Below are positions 37,446-49,385 of a DNA stretch of 64,000 nucleotides, in pieces. A program made the position numbers and the translations under genes. Below the pieces are notes generated by a model, which searched no databases, had not been told where the DNA came from, and saw only the letters and a program-made list of their open reading frames with translations. Source of the DNA: Onchocerca volvulus (Eukaryota > Nematoda > Chromadorea > Rhabditida > Onchocercidae); contig HG738137.1 of assembly GCA_000499405.2 (NCBI GenBank), forward strand, positions 22,592,603-22,656,602, given 5' to 3'. Position 1 is the first letter of the stretch, and each line of letters opens with the position of its first letter.

Positions 37446-40400
37446 GAATAATCAGTAAGAAACGAAAATAATAGATTACTACCGGACCTCCGGCACTTCA
37501 GCCGCATTTTCACATTCCAGGATATTGGTTCATTAATAATTGAGATCTTATTTCCATTCATTTATTTAATTCATTTAACTAGAAAATCATTCTGCAGAAT
37601 TCATTTCATTGATTTTATTTGGCTTCGAACTCCCGGATTAATTTAACTTCAAATCATTTTCTTCAAATTATGCTACATTTAAACAAGGCCATGCATATGA
37701 TTTTAGACGTCTTTAAATGCAGAGAATTCGAAGTTTTTCAGTCCTTTCAGTCTATTCCATACTCATTTTCTTATGCTTCCTCTGTAAAATAGCCCGACTA
37801 CTAAAATGTGGAATTGTATCACTAATTTTTATGAGTCAGAAAAACTCATATAATCATATGATTCCTAAACTCATATAAAAATTCGAACAGTAACTGGCGA
37901 CCTAGAATTATCCAAAAGGTCTTTGGCCTTCAATAGCCATGAGAAATAATCTGAGGCATTATTTAGATTTCTGATTTATGGATTCTGAAACTTTTTTCGT
38001 AAAATTGGACATCATAAGTTTCTTTCAAGAAGATCAGAGAATAATATTAATATGGAAATCAAACATAATATTAAAAAAATTACATTAGCTTATTTAGGAG
38101 GTAAAAGTATTATCATTAAGTTGAACAGAAAAAGTAATAAAACTTTGATCCTCTGCTACTTTTTAAAGCACAATACATGTGTTTGTATTTGTTTTTCTCT
38201 TAATTTAAAGAATTATAATTTATCTGCTCCTCATCAATTTTACTTGAGGGCAATTAATTTGATCAAATGTTTTTTGTCGTTTTCTGGAACAAAAAATTCT
38301 TCATTGCACAAAAAAAAGATTGAAAATTTCCTGAGTTAATCTTATTTAGGAAAGGTAAGGAAAGGTTAATTAAATATACTGATTTGAAGAAAATAATAAA
38401 ACAAGTGCAACGAATTTTAATGACATAATGAAAAGTATTAGCGATGCTATGACGATGATTTAGTTAAAAATGATAAAATAGCAGGATCATTATAGTTTAT
38501 AGCATGTTCGAACATGAAATCTATTAATTTCTTATGGAGAACCGTATCAGTTGTTTAATCCATGCATTATTGCAATTTTCAACGCTAATTTTGATCCATC
38601 TCAAAAAATAAAATCATTGAGAATCGAAATTGGTCAAAAAGTTCAACTTCGTTTGCATTTTTAATATTCTGATTCCACCCATCAGCATTCATCTAAATAA
38701 TTTATTAATTTATATTGCATCAAACACAATTGATTAGCAGAATCAACGATTTATTTTGATGCATAATAATCACAATTTTTAAGGTAATTTTATTCCTTTG
38801 CTGCTTAGCTTAATAGTTATGTCAGAGATGTATTTTCAAATCTAGATATGTGCTCAAATATATTTTAAAGTCCAGTCCTGTAAATAAATTCCTGGCAATG
38901 AAATTATTTTTTATTTGATGGGAAAGCTAAATTCATTTTATAAAGGTGAATTCAAGCGAAACTTATGTATGAACCCTTATTATCTGATGTTTGTCGTTTC
39001 AATTATGCTGCTCAAAATAATCAGATGAAACAAAAGCTAGAACTTATTCATCTGCCTGTTTTGAGGAAGATCGTTTGCATTTATATATGTATATATAAAT
39101 GAAAACTGGATTATTGTGTAGTCGATAATAATTGCGAATATGACAGATTAGTAACCGGATGATTTATTCATTATAAGAAATCAATTCTAATTTTGTTTTT
39201 TCAGCACAACCTTCAAAAAGTTTTAGCTTTTGACAATACTTCTTGTTGTGAAACGAAATTTTTTTTGTCGATCCAATCAAATTTGGTTCATACCGTTTGC
39301 TAGTTCACAGCATTTCGAAAAATTTGCTTTACTTTCTTATATCTATTCTTGTAATTTCATTAATAAGAAGGCGAAAAAATGTTGTGCAAGAAAATGATAA
39401 CAACAAAAAATAAAAAATGATGTTGTGTGTCAAAATTGGTTGCAAATTCTCATATTATATATTCAGGATGAAGTCGTTTGAAGATTCTACTTATCCTTGC
39501 AAACATTAGGATGACGATGAACCGTATTATTTATTCTCTATCACATCAATCTATCATATCAACTTTATTCTCAATCATATCAAGCGAAACTTCTCAACTT
39601 GTGAAAATTTCGGAGAACTCTAATCGCATAAAATTTTAACAATCTTTCTAATTTCTCTCTAATATTGTTCATCTTATAACAATGAATTTATTAGGTCAGA
39701 ATTTGTGGAAGTCATTTCTTTTATTTACCGAAAATTAATTCCTTCGTAAGTTCATATTTTATCAAACTTTTTATTCATTAAATTTAATTATACATTCTGA
39801 TGAATGATAATGAATATTTCAAATGAGTATTTGGCATGAAATTGGCGATAGTCATGAAGAGCAGAGGGCAGGAACCAGTTCAATCTTTCCTCTCTTTACC
39901 TTGTCAGAAGCGCTTATCTTGTTTTATCTTTTATAATTCTCGTGATTAATACCAATGCTATCATACACTCATGAACAGAGTTGATTGTCGACGAATTTTC
40001 GAAGGTTTCCTAATGAATCTATGTTTGAAATGCTATTATCAGGCTATTAGATCCAGCATCGGCAACTTGATTCTTAGCCTTTTTTAAACAAATCTTATAC
40101 ACAATTTTCTCATTCCCAGTCAAACTGTATATTTTCCTCATCGAATCGTTTTATCATCTATCACCAATCGTTCATAACTTCGTTCCAACAATCTCACGCA
40201 ATAGTGCCTTTGATCCTTCCCATTCTTCATTTCAAATTCCTATTTATTGGTCAAATTCCTACGTGTACTATCAGATAATTCCCTTCCATGAAACAATAGA
40301 ATTTTTAATGTGCGAAATTTCTGGCACAATTCACAGCATGCACTTTAATTTCAATCAAACAGCAAAAATTTTTAGAAATGGAATAATCGGTGAAACTTGG

Positions 40401-43358
40401 AAATTCAGAGCATATTTTCATGACCTTTCTTTCATTATGAAATTTATAGATTATTTCGATAATTCAAATTGCTTTCACTGCAATATTAAATCATTTTACA
40501 GAGATTGATATCCGAATTATTACGAATCATTTTATCATTAGTTGAAATTTCCAATGCAAATCTTTAAAATATCTAATTATGGTCTTGAAATCTCATTTTG
40601 TATTCATTAATTTCGAATTCATGAATCATCATGTAATGGAAAAATATTAATTTTCCAGCTAAATTTGGTGTGTTGCGTTCAACAAGACAAAAATTTCATT
40701 AAATATGCAAGAAAGTACTCTCTGTCATTTTTTTTTTTTTTTTTTTGAAAGAATATAATTTAGTTTATGCTTGCAAAACAATACAGAATCTCCGTTTTGT
40801 GAAAAAAAAAAGTATGTATAAAACAATTTGTGTTGATGGCATCCAATCATTTTTATTTTTTTTTATTTTTCCAGGATTGTTTCTTTCCATACAACCATAA
40901 ATCATTACTTTACTACTTACATAGCAGTCTAATTAAGTTTTCCGACCAGAAGCGATTTTATTTTTATTGTAATAGCGGAGTTTGTCAATTTTTTAAAGGT
41001 TGTCGAAGAAAAAAGGAGCCAAAAAGGCTGTCATTTCATTATCTCCTTTTTTAGAAACCAGCAAATTTATCAGTTCACTTTGAAACCAGTTATTTTAAAT
41101 AATTAATATATCACTTAATTTCATTATTTTAAAACGAAAAGCTTTTTGCTTGTTCACCTGTTTGATTCTGCTCTTCGACATTTATTTGCTTGCAATATCA
41201 TTCTTGCTTGTAAAGTTCGCTTAAAAAAAAAAAAAAAAACATTTAAATAATTTTGATTCTGTCATGCGTCACCCGTTCATTTTGAAGCATGTTTCCTACA
41301 AATAATATATTTAAGTATTTAGGATAAGTCATTCTTGGTTTATTTGTAGTTGAAAGTAAGTATTTTGCATTGTACTATCATTTTATCATTTCTTTCCTTC
41401 AAAGATGGCAATCGCACTATCTATGAATTCAAACTTTTGTCTGATTAGGGTTGATTGATGCTGAAAATCGATTCCGGAAGGAAGGATTAATTATAGAAAT
41501 AATTATTGCTGCAAAACTTACATTTGCAATATCAATAATATCTATTGCAGAGTAATAAAACTGAAAACAGTAATTCAGTTAACTGCAAAAGTGAAAACCA
41601 GCAGAATGAATTGTAATAATAGTGATGAGTATTTGAATAGAAATAGTGAAAAATAGATAAACTGTGTTTGTCGATAGATATGAAATTAAATTCTTCGCTT
41701 TCCTAGAATTGAGTAGATGAAATTGCAGAATCTCCATTCTTGAACATTTGGTTTTGCTGTTTCGATCTTTTTAATCAGGACTTTTATCAATAATTCTTGC
41801 ACTGCCTCACCAAGCTTTATGTCTTAAACTAAGCGCTTAACGTTGAGATTCTAAAATTGCAGATTTGCAATAATTCAGAGAGAACAATACAAACACAATA
41901 ATCCAGCAAAAACAATATTACCGACGAACATTAATAAAACGAAAGTTTTTAGGTCCCACAATTTAAAAATTGCTGTCAATAAAAAAACGATACAAAACCG
42001 GATTTAGTCATCGTAACTATTTTGAAATTAAATCAGATGTCTTTAGTTTATCTTTGACAACAAAGAATCAATATTGTTATTGTCATTTGTTTGAATCACT
42101 TTCAGATTTTCTTATTCGAATATCATTGTATTTTCTACACTTATTTCAAGTAGTTTATTTATTTAGTCGATGATTCCATCTAATTCTCTCTTTGTCTAAT
42201 AACCCTAAAAAATGTTATTGTGCGGGTCAGTTACGATCATTTATTAATTATAACTTCTGAAAGGAATAAATTTTGATTAGATTTTTTGTTAGATTATTTA
42301 TTTTTTAACTTTTAAATTAGCACAAGATCTAATAATTTGAATATTTAATAATGATTCTCATTATAAAGTTCAAATATTAATATATTTCTACACTTAATTC
42401 AAGTATTTTATCATTTGAAATAAGTGTAGAAATACAACGGTATTCGAATTTTATAATGATCTATATATTTATTTGAGCTATTTAAGAATTGTCAGTGCTA
42501 AAGATGGGTATTCAGGACGAATAACAAGAACAATGAAAATGGAGATTCGAAATAATTTCTGATTATTTCTCATTTCTCAAATTTTAAAAATCACTCCACG
42601 GCCATCTTTACTACTGTCATGACAAATTCTGTAGTTTTTCACCATTCTTTCAGTTATCAAAAAATTGAAATTATACAGCAATTTCAAAACTAAATAAATT
42701 GTCATAGCTCTGAAATACGAATAAACAGAAAAAAGACATGAAAGATTTGATTCATTAAACCATCTTTAATTCTCATCCATCCATCTCTTGAAAGCCATCT
42801 TTCTCTAAAATTTAAACACTTCGTCTTTTTTTTTTTTTTGAATGAAATTGTATTTATAAAATCGCCATGGTATATTTAGATAATTCTGTGAAAAAACGGC
42901 GACTAATTCTGCTTTCTATTTTATTCTTTTGTTTTTGATAATTTAGCTTTTGATAATTAAAATGTGCTATTAGCGGCCTTTAAAGAGCATTATTACGGTT
43001 CCCGTCAAAATTTAAACAACTGACTAACACATTAAGTTAGTAGTTTCCGACCATTCCGACCAGGTAAAACAGTTTTTCTCAAATTTCATTAAATCATGAG
43101 ACGAAAAATTTTACGGCAATCATCGTTATCATTTACTGCTGCCGTCAATGATTTTATAAATTTATTTTACATTCTTCGTTTTTTTTCCCATTCTTTTCCC
43201 GCTATCTTTCAATTGAATTTCCAGATGAAGAGAATCAATGTGGAGCATTCGTACACCATCAAATATTTTTTAAACAACCAGTAGTACAACCAGTACTGTT
43301 AACTGAAGACATCGTTTTGAATGATTTAATTTGTTAGTATTCTCTTCCACACACATAC
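37446..43358. other. Gene-poor region, part 3
   Basis: No confident gene. Plus-strand ORFs at 38052-38339, 40263-40508 and 40830-41054 are lysine/phenylalanine-rich and unrecognised. A perfect 11-bp inverted repeat with a 2-base centre lies at 39078-39101. The repeat cluster at 42115-42459 is listed separately. Confidence 0.35.
42115..42459. repeat. Three-copy direct/inverted repeat with long hairpin
   Basis: A unit of about 38 bp containing TTTCTACACTTATTTCAA occurs three times: direct at 42115-42152, direct and diverged at 42369-42405, and inverted at 42411-42448. The second and third copies face each other across a short loop. Their similarity extends outward to TCATTATAAA at 42358 and its complement ending at 42459, forming a stem of about 45 bp. 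This could be a foldback element, a MITE remnant or a small-RNA precursor. Confidence 0.8.
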
Positions 43359-43640
43359 TCTTCTATCTATACTTTCCTTTTCGTGATGACATATTTTTTC
43401 ACTTTTTTGAAATCTGATTGCATAGAAAGAACGGGTAATGGAAGAGAGATAGAAGAAGAGTTGAAGTTTAGAAAAGGCGCAAAGAATGATTGCTACAATC
43501 GTTAACGGTGTTATGGCAATGACAACAAGCTTCATTGCTCCAAAAAATTCTGGAAATACCGTTCGCGGCTTTCGATGTTTTTCTATGCTATCGGCAAACT
43601 GTTGTTGGTTTGATGAAAGAATCGGTAGGATTCCTTTCTT
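43359..43640 (-). other. Candidate exon with a transmembrane segment
   Basis: On the minus strand a 282-nt open stretch (94 codons, phase 0 at both ends) runs from GAGTAG|AAG to a strong donor AGA|GTATGT. It encodes SSNQQQFADSIEKHRKPR, TVFPEFFGAMK, a hydrophobic segment LVVIAITPLTIVAIILCAF and a basic tail. It resembles the juxtamembrane part of a single-pass membrane protein. The acceptor is poor, no partner exon was identified and no family is recognised. Confidence 0.35.
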
Positions 43641-44819
43641 CTACTCATGACATGTTTTATTTAGACTATTTATTACGGTCAAAGTGACAAACATTGGAGG
43701 CTAGAAATATAAACATAAGTTTATATTGACAGGATTGAATCCGTCAACTGAATTATTGAATTATGATGATCTATACAGCTTTTATTGTAGAGCTATTGAT
43801 ATTATTGAAATTTAAATTTTATTTGAATCAATGAAAATGAAATAAATATTGCATTATGTTAAAGATGCAGAGAATAGACTGTGAATGACTACTATTTATT
43901 TTGACTCAAAGAAATAAATCAGTGAGCTAAATGTATAAACATAAGTATACGTAGGCTTAAGTTTAAGCAAAGAAGAAATGCCATAAAATAAAATAACAGA
44001 GCAATCATTTATTATTATTATTAAGGTTAGGACTATATCGAATCAATTTGTTTCCACTAACATTTTATTGGTTTAAAAACCATTCTGTGCTCAAATCAAA
44101 ACTCTCATTGATTGCACTTTTATCCTTACTGAAATTTGAGCTCTTCTTATAGATATTTTACCATAAAGATGTTGTTATTAATATATATTTTTAAAAGTTC
44201 TTAATATAAATTATGTAAGTGTTTATATGAGATTATTAGTTTAACACAAAGAAAAAACTTTAAATTTCTCCCGCCAGATTACGCTTCTCCGATTTCTTCG
44301 CAAATTTTTAGTTCAAATAGATTTCTGAACAATATTCATGGAATTTTTACTAAGTTTCAGAAATTGTCATAGTCATAACTTTGCTATCTCGAATACAATT
44401 CTGCTTGCAATATTTGAATAATAACAGTCGTAATCATTTTACTAATTTTTGCTTATAGCAGTTCTTATGTTCGTCGTTTCTTGTATTTATGCCATTTGAA
44501 GATTAGTTGCTGATTGGAAAATAGAAATCATGATTATTACGTATTCGTATATGATCTCAAAAATTTAGTCAAGTTTACAAGTTTAAGAAATAATAGTGTG
44601 GCGATAGAAGATAATTTCTAATAATGAAAAAAGTAGAATCTTATACTTAAATAATTAACTAACGAAAGTTATGATCTACTAATGAGTCGATATTAAATTT
44701 CTTTGAAATAGTATTGATAGCATTAAAAACTTGGAATGTATATCTGTTGATAATTTCATCACTGCGCTAAGTGAATAATATCTTCAAAAATTAATTTTTA
44801 ATTTCCACTTTTATAGGTG
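43641..44819. other. Upstream region of the Paired-domain gene
   Basis: AT-rich, no gene seen. TTTTATAG at 44809-44816 sits four bases before the first ATG of the downstream gene and could be a trans-splice acceptor. Confidence 0.4.
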
Positions 44820-47800
44820 ATGATGGCTGATATGATTGGTGAAAGAAATTTCGTTATTGACATATCTACGCCTGAAACATTAGAACGAGATTTTTATGCT
44901 TGGCTTTATGTTAGTTTCTCAATTTTTTCATTTCTCAGAAAAATTCTTCAGTGTTGCTTTATTATTTTACTTATATATTTATCGTAAAAATAATAAAAAA
45001 GTCAAAAAAATTTTACCAAAAATCTAAAATATTATTAAGTAAAAACGGACAATAATATACTGCTGTTCATAATAAATAAATGATTAAGTAGACGGTAAAT
45101 AAATAAGTAAAGAATGAGGAGGAATTAAAATAGACAGTAAAAAATAAGAAAACAATTTATCATCGAACAAGTAATAAATAAATTATAAAGAAACAAATAA
45201 ATCAGTAGATGAATAAATAAACGAAATAAATGATAATTAAATAAATAAGGAAATAAATATGCAAAAACAAAATAAAGAAATGAAAAAGGAATTAGAAATA
45301 TATCGGAGTTTATTTGGAAGGAAAATTGTTGGGTGAAGTTTGGGTCATTCTTATTTTCAGGAAAAAAATATCGCGAATGATAATATGGATGATTTAAAAG
45401 TATTGATAAGTTAACGAGCAAATTACTTTGCTGATCTAACTTAACTGATCGAAAATTGCTACACAAGCATTATTACACTTTACATGCATTATATTTGAAT
45501 GCAAAAGTCATAGTTCAAACGTTATTTCAGTTTCTTTTTTCTGTCTTTGCAAAATACACAAATGGATGGACAAATTTTTGATCAGGGTGTGGTGGTATGA
45601 TTGCAATAGCAACTGCTTATGTCAGGTTTTCTCCAAAAAAAAGAAAAAAAAAATTAACTCTTGCACTTTTTCGTAATCATTAATGAGCCAATTTTCATAT
45701 CATTTGTCTTGCTTTTAACAGCGTTCCTGTCCTTATCCATTCCTTTCATTCTTTTTTTACCATTTAAAGTGTAAAAAAGAATTCATTGCCTTATGTCATC
45801 ATTAACTATCATTTATTTCATCTCAGTGTTTTTTCTGCAAAAATTACAAAAATCGGAACAACATTAGCAAATAAATTATGCTAATATGTATGTATGTTTA
45901 CTTGCTCTTTCTTCTTTAGTCTTCTCATGTCAATCAAAATGACAAATTGAAATTTTTGTATGATTTACGAATTAATAGAAAACTACCACGAGAAACTCAA
46001 AGTGATTTCAGCCAAAGAAGGAAACACATGTTTGTGCTGAAGAAAATTTGTGTTAACTTGTAGATTTCGTCGCATAACTTTTTTAGTATCTAGTAGATTC
46101 ATATTCCTCAAAATTATAAACTCAGAATTATGATTTTAAACTTATGAAATAACTGATTAAAATTTAAAGAATAATGGGGAAATGGGACATTCAATATTCG
46201 AAAAATATTTTGAAAATAGGATATATTAATCGCATTTTTCCAAATCGTCATTTGATCAAAAGTACCATTTTCAGCGTTTTAAATTTTATTGATGTTGAGG
46301 CATTGTTCAGTATTTCGAATTTCCATTATTATTACGGCACTTGTCACTATTTTTGATGGCTCATTTTCCTTTTCTGTCATAAATTCTCTCATTTATTGTT
46401 CTGAAATGACCTCTTAATGACCTCTTATGGTAACATCATATTTTCTTGAAGAGGATGATTTCAGAAATATAAAACATAGAAAGAAGAGATGATATGAAAG
46501 CGACATATTAGAAGTAATCTATAAAGTATCATAAAATGCGTAAAAATGAGAGAACAATGGTAGAAAAAATAGAAAGAATATCCATTTTATCTTAATTTTT
46601 CTTTTTTATTCAACTTGCATTCGAATTTTTGTATTTTCTCTGAATTTTTTGAATGAGAATATTTCTAAAAATTAGCTATCTTTTGTAATCCAATCGAAGC
46701 AATAATAAATCGGCAAAAGAAAACAGTGAAATAGTTGATGAAAAAATGAGCAGTCGAATGCAAAATTAGAAACTGAACAAGTGATTAAGCACAAGAAATG
46801 AACAAATTAGTAACGAAGAAATTGAATAGAAAACGAATTAGCGAACAGATTTATGCAAGTACAAGTCTTTTCAGTATAAATTAAGCACAAATCACGATTA
46901 TGATGAACAGATGTTAAAAATTAAATAGACGAGTGAATTGAATGAATTGGTACTCGAAGTTCTCTCTTATAGGCATTATCTTATCAGTACAAAATATCCG
47001 CTTTGCAGGGCGAAGAAAAAACAAGTGGTCGTCATTTGGAGCGTTTACCACCAATTGATGATTTAGCATTTGGTGGTCGAGATTCATTTTCATCACCGGA
47101 TGATCTCTCTGATGGTGGCTCTTTTGCTGATAGTCCACCTTCTTCGACATCATCGGAATCAAACGATTATCGATCATCCAGTGAATCAGAGCAACGTCGA
47201 GAATCCGTCAGTTCTTGTCCTAGCCGTAGCTCAGGTATGAAAAAATACTTGATAATATCAAATTCAATCTTTGCCAAATTTTTTGTTGTCTAGAAGCACA
47301 GATAAAAGATCTCAATCATAAAAATATTATTATATGGAAAGTTGATAGATAATTAAAATCTAGAAATTTCAATTATCAATGATCAGAATACATTTCACGT
47401 TCTTCGCAACTCGATAAATTTCAGATTTGAAAATTTTCATTAAATAATAATTGTATTTTCAGGAACAAATCAGCTAGGTCGTATTTACAGTCCTGGATTA
47501 CCTTTGTCGATGAGTGAACGAGAACAAATTGTCAGCCTCTACAAGAGTGGCTGGAAAATTTGTGATATATCGAAACGCCTTTGTATTACACATAGTTGTG
47601 TGTCGAAAATTTTAAATCGGTGTTTTTTTGCATTTCAAAACGATCTGTAAGATGAATCGAATGAAATCATGCATGAAAATAATAAATCTAGCTAAGTTCC
47701 AAAATGATGGAATCATTCTTAATTCATCTCAAATTTTTAAATTTTAATATGCCAAATCTGTTTTTTTTTACTTAAGGAAATTTTCTTTTTACTTTTTTCT

Positions 47801-48000
47801 TTTCTAGATATAGAACAACAGGATCAGTAAAGCCAAAAGATGCTAAAGAAGGTCGAACCGAATCGCCACTGGTGACAGCTATTCGGGATTACAGAATGCG
47901 GTTGGGTATGAGTCGACAAGCGGAAATCCGAGAGCAGTTGATTGCTGATGGCATTTGTAGCCGAGAAAATGCTCCGTCACGATCATCAATTAATCAGTAA
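44820..48000 (+). CDS. Divergent Paired-domain (PAX/NPAX-type) transcription factor, no homeodomain
   Basis: Paired domains bind DNA through two helix-turn-helix subdomains in the nucleus. Exons: 44820-44909, 47009-47234, 47463-47619, 47808-48000, joining in frame to 221 residues. Residues about 31-105 are acidic and serine-rich (SFSSPDDLSDGGS, SSSESEQRRES), probably disordered. The Paired domain starts near residue 107 with NQLGRIYSPGLPLSM, continues SGWKICDISKRLC and THSCVSKILNRYRTTGSVKP, and ends AEIREQLIADG ... APSRSSINQ. The usual GGVFVNGRPLP, GVRPCDISRQL and IGGSKPKVATP segments are altered. The CDS stops at TAA right after SINQ, where most Paired domains continue ILR; the same bases form a good donor (CA|GTAAGT), so a longer isoform is possible. 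No homeodomain or octapeptide was found. The first exon is less certain than the others. Confidence 0.85.
44985..45310. repeat. AAATAAAT-like low-complexity tract in the first intron
   Basis: Degenerate repeats of AAATAAAT and TAAATAAG run through this intronic stretch. The complementary strand gives a spurious leucine/phenylalanine-rich ORF (45125-45466). Confidence 0.6.
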
Positions 48001-48105
48001 GTTTAGAAATGTCTGTAAACATCACGATAAATTGAGTATTAAGTAAGCGGAGTTATTATCAAAAACTCGAGAATCTCTTCACTCGCAGTTGTTGCTCTGC
48101 AAAAC

Positions 48106-48221
48106 GCGCTGATCGATATTACTATTGAGAATGAAATTACTTTCAAGTCCAGTACAGTGGCGTAGTGACGTCGCATATGTCACTACACTTGAAAATGTTG
48201 ACAATTGGCAGCGATCAGCGC
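48106..48221. repeat. Imperfect inverted repeat, MITE-like
   Basis: The outer arms are GCGCTGATCG (48106-48115) and CGATCAGCGC (48212-48221). Inside are TTTCAAGT (48141) against ACTTGAAA (48187) and GTAGTGAC (48162) against GTCACTAC (48179), around a 9-base loop. The left arm carries an extra 13 bases. The whole is about 116 bp, typical of a small foldback element. Confidence 0.7.
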
Positions 48222-49286
48222 AATATAACGTCGAAAATTAAAATTAAACGCGAAGAATGGGGATAAATAACCAAGTGAAACTAATGATTTCAGCATATTG
48301 AGGACAAAGTTGGATATGAAGAAGAGGAGGAAACCCATCTGAATCTGATGTCGAAACAATATCACTCTCATATAGCACAAAACAGAGATATCCATGGATA
48401 ATAGAGTAATTTATAATTTTAAATCAGCATGAACGTCACTGCTACTACTCTGATACACCTCGTCAGCAGTCTGATTAAAAACTGCCTGTTTTGAATCTTG
48501 CCTTATAATATCTGACATGCTAATATTACTCATACTCTTCACTTTTATGTTTTTCTCCCTTCTTTGATGCTACCTTATCTCCGTCTTTTTTTTCGTTCCT
48601 CTGATGAATTATTTAGAAATATATTTGCAAAATATTTTGTATAATTATTTCATATTAGATCATACACTTCAATTAAAGATATACTGTTTACGCAAGAAAT
48701 GAGACTGTTGAATTAGTCTTTCAAGTAAACATTTATTAGTTGTTAGCTCAAAAGCATGCCAAATTTTTGATTATAGTAACATGAAGCAATTCTAATCTAA
48801 TTTAAATAGTCTGATTCCTTGAAAGGATTTTTTAGATTAAAATTTAATGACTTTTATTAGGAATGATTAGTAATTAGTCTATGATTATGTTTGCTTATTG
48901 TATTTGACATAAGCACGAAGTGCATTCTGTTAGATTTCGTATAATTGTATAATTACTGCAATTCTTTTAGAAACTTTTCATTTCAAAGATTTCAATAAAA
49001 AAAATGGACAGGATTGGATTAAATTTATCATTTTAGTCATATTTACCCAATTAAAAACTTAGAATCATTAAAAAGTTGCTTTATGATAGCAATGAAAATG
49101 ATCACCACGCATTTATTAAACGAGATATTGCGCTGTTTATCATTAAGCTTACCTGTTTGTAAGTGCTATTGAAGTTTTGGGAAAGAAAAAAGATTAGTAT
49201 ATCAGAACATTAAAGAAATAGCAGCGAAAGAAAATTGATTCTGTCAAAAGACAATCATATATGAATATGACAAAAAATATACAGAA

Positions 49287-49385
49287 ATCATTATTAGTTC
49301 AAATATTCATTAATTCACTGCAGCAGTTTCTTTCTATCATTATTAGTTCAAATGTTTAATAATTCGTTAAAGCAATTTCTTTCTA
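49287..49385 (+). repeat. 49-bp tandem duplication
   Basis: ATCATTATTAGTTCAAAT starts at 49287 and again at 49336. Each copy ends with a GCA(G/A)(T/C)... segment and TTTCTTTCT. The copies differ at several internal positions, so the duplication is not recent. Confidence 0.75.

Noticed and set aside
39078..39101. 11-bp perfect inverted repeat of A and T
   Set aside because: Composed almost only of A and T in very AT-rich DNA, so chance is likely.
45125..45466. 113-codon minus-strand ORF rich in Leu and Phe
   Set aside because: It is the translation of the AAATAAAT-like low-complexity tract inside an intron of the Paired gene.
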